This document shows positions 62,940-64,000 of a DNA stretch of 64,000 bases, one piece after another. Position numbers and translations under genes: made by a program. Source of the stretch: Methanobacterium sp. GTDB taxonomy: Archaea > Methanobacteriota > Methanobacteria > Methanobacteriales > Methanobacteriaceae. Each line of letters opens with the position of its first letter. Within the stretch, counting starts at the first letter, position 1. The notes under the pieces are model-generated. The model had not been told where the DNA came from. It saw nothing but the letters and a program-made list of their open reading frames with translations, and searched no databases. The DNA is taken from assembly GCA_039666455.1 (NCBI GenBank), contig JAVSLW010000024.1, positions 1 to 64,000 of the forward strand. The letters run 5' to 3'.

Positions 62940-63346
62940 GAGAAACTGGAAACTCTTCGTTGTGGACATCTTAGAAAGTATTAAAAAAATTGAGAGGTAT
63001 ATTGCTGGTTTCTCATACAAGGAATTATATAAATGACGAAAAAACAATAGACGCTGTTGTAAGAAACCTTGAGATTATTGGAGAAGCAGCAAATCAGATA
63101 CCAATGGAAATACGACAAAGAAATAAAGAAGTACCATAGTCTCAGATTGTTGGATTAAGGAACCGTTTAATTCATGGTTACTTTGTAATTGACTATGAAA
63201 TTGTTTGGTATATAGCTAATAATGAACTACCAGAATTGAAAAAGCAAATAGAAAAGATTTTAAATGGGGATCTAACTTCTGAGAGGATTACCTATATTCA
63301 GGTAATACATGCATTCCTACTTTATTGTCACTTCATTCAAAAATAA
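62932..63346 (+). pseudogene. HEPN toxin (HepT/DUF86) with frameshift and stop
   Basis: Starts MSKRNWKLFVVDILESIKKI at 62932. An extra base near 63025 shifts the frame, after which NDEKTIDAVVRNLEIIGEAA and the HEPN signature RNRLIHGYFVIDYEIVW are readable. A TAG at 63137-63139 stands where the family has Trp (VPW). The Rx4H ribonuclease motif itself is intact. A toxin silenced by two lesions while its antitoxin stays whole is the pattern expected in a decaying system. Confidence 0.82.
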
Positions 63347-63397
63347 AAATAAATGATTAAGCTTTACAAAAGACCTGTTTTAATAAATCGTAACCTT

Positions 63398-64000
63398 TTA
63401 AAAACGTACAGGGATCCCTCTTTCTTTTAAATACTCCTTAACAGTACCTACAGGATACTCTTTATAATGGAAAATACTTGCTGCAAGCGCTGCATCAGCA
63501 TAACCCACAGTAAATGCATCATAAATATGTTCTGGAGTTCCACAACCTCCTGATGCAATAACAGGAATATTGACGGCTTCACTTATGGCTCTGTTAAGGT
63601 AATTGTCGTATCCATCTTTTGTGCCGTCACGGTCCATTGATGTCAGTAATATTTCACCGGCTCCACGTTCTTCACATTCTATGGCCCATGCAATGGCATC
63701 AATTCCTGTGAATTCACGCCCACCGTAGATACTGCAGTCATACCAGCAGTAACCTTTATCAGTTTCAATTATAAACTTGTCATTATTTTCTTTGGGGTTT
63801 TCAATGTATCGGCGTTTTGCATCTATTCCAATTACACAGGCCTGGGACCCTACAACTTTTGATGCCTCATTTATGAGGTCGGGGTTGTGGATAGCTGCTG
63901 TATTTGTGGAGCATTTATCAGCCCCGGCCTTAAGCATGGTTATGTAATCTTCAGGTTTTCTGATCCCGCCGCCAACACAAATGGGGACGAATACGTTTTC
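63398..64000 (-). CDS. hisF: Imidazole glycerol phosphate synthase subunit HisF (partial)
   Basis: The frame is open to the right edge; the C-terminal 200 residues are inside the window. ICVGGGIRKPEDYITML, VIGIDAKRRYIE, ILLTSMDRDGTKDGYD (catalytic Asp), IPVIASGGCGTPEHI and TVGYADAALAASIFH fit HisF. With HisH it makes the imidazole ring of histidine. The first ~70 residues are outside the window, so whether the gene is complete cannot be said. Confidence 0.92.
   Translation of the reverse strand, partial: ENVFVPICVGGGIRKPEDYITMLKAGADKCSTNTAAIHNPDLINEASKVVGSQACVIGIDAKRRYIENPKENNDKFIIETDKGYCWYDCSIYGGREFTGIDAIAWAIECEERGAGEILLTSMDRDGTKDGYDNYLNRAISEAVNIPVIASGGCGTPEHIYDAFTVGYADAALAASIFHYKEYPVGTVKEYLKERGIPVRF

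Overview
The window looks like a chromosomal piece of a hydrogenotrophic methanogenic archaeon of the order Methanobacteriales, most likely a Methanobacterium species. The DNA is AT-rich. It carries F420-dependent methylene-H4MPT dehydrogenase (mtd), the Ni-sirohydrochlorin/cobyrinate diamide synthase family (cfbB-like), a TfuA protein, archaeal DNA topoisomerase VI, TFE, aIF1A, RIO1, a type II GAPDH and a beta-helix surface protein. Shine-Dalgarno sequences of the GGTGAT/GGAGG type precede most genes, and TTG/GTG starts are common. No tRNA, rRNA or CRISPR array was seen.

Layout. 1-7.4 kb: the tail of a response regulator, DUF362, a minus-strand envelope/glycan block (flippase-like, PHP, GT39-like, UbiA prenyltransferase), GAPDH and 6-phospho-3-hexuloisomerase. 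7.5-13.6 kb: an orphan response regulator, moaA and an informational block (topoisomerase VI A/B, KH protein, RIO1, aIF1A). 13.9-24.8 kb: moeA, a FilR1-like regulator, cbiJ, a P-type ATPase, UPF0146/RimI, carA and carB. 25-31.5 kb is the accessory highlight: a MalY/PatB-type C-S lyase, an HxlR regulator, two tiny ORFs and a nitrogenase-like D-K-H cluster. Copies of a palindrome with core AAC-N4-GTT are spread through this segment. 31.9-38.8 kb: two UspA proteins, a CBS protein, tfuA-larE, a transposase remnant, an HD protein, TFE and a CofE-like ligase.

38.9-52.1 kb is a cell-surface region. It holds two paralogous secreted C39-peptidase-like genes; one has a C-terminal transglutaminase-like domain and is interrupted by an in-frame TAG. 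Both share a duplicated noncoding element of about 240 nt and TTGTTCT-N3-AGAACAA palindromes upstream. The region also holds small membrane proteins, an aldo/keto reductase, a NYN protein, a 973-aa beta-helix protein and mtd. 52.1-57 kb: a GT-B-like protein, cfbB, a DUF2207 gene broken by two frameshifts, and lemA. 57.2-61.7 kb: a radical SAM protein, then a ParA gene with a very small ParB-like partner, bracketed by TAAGTTATAACTTA-type palindromes, then a sensor kinase. 61.7-64 kb: a decayed hisF copy, an intact MNT antitoxin with a broken HEPN toxin, and the 3' part of the real hisF.

The two most system-like candidates are the nitrogenase-like D-K-H cluster with its own palindrome set and the ParA/mini-ParB module with flanking palindromes. 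Several genes are broken or lack canonical starts. Some of these may be assembly errors rather than biology, and this is stated entry by entry.
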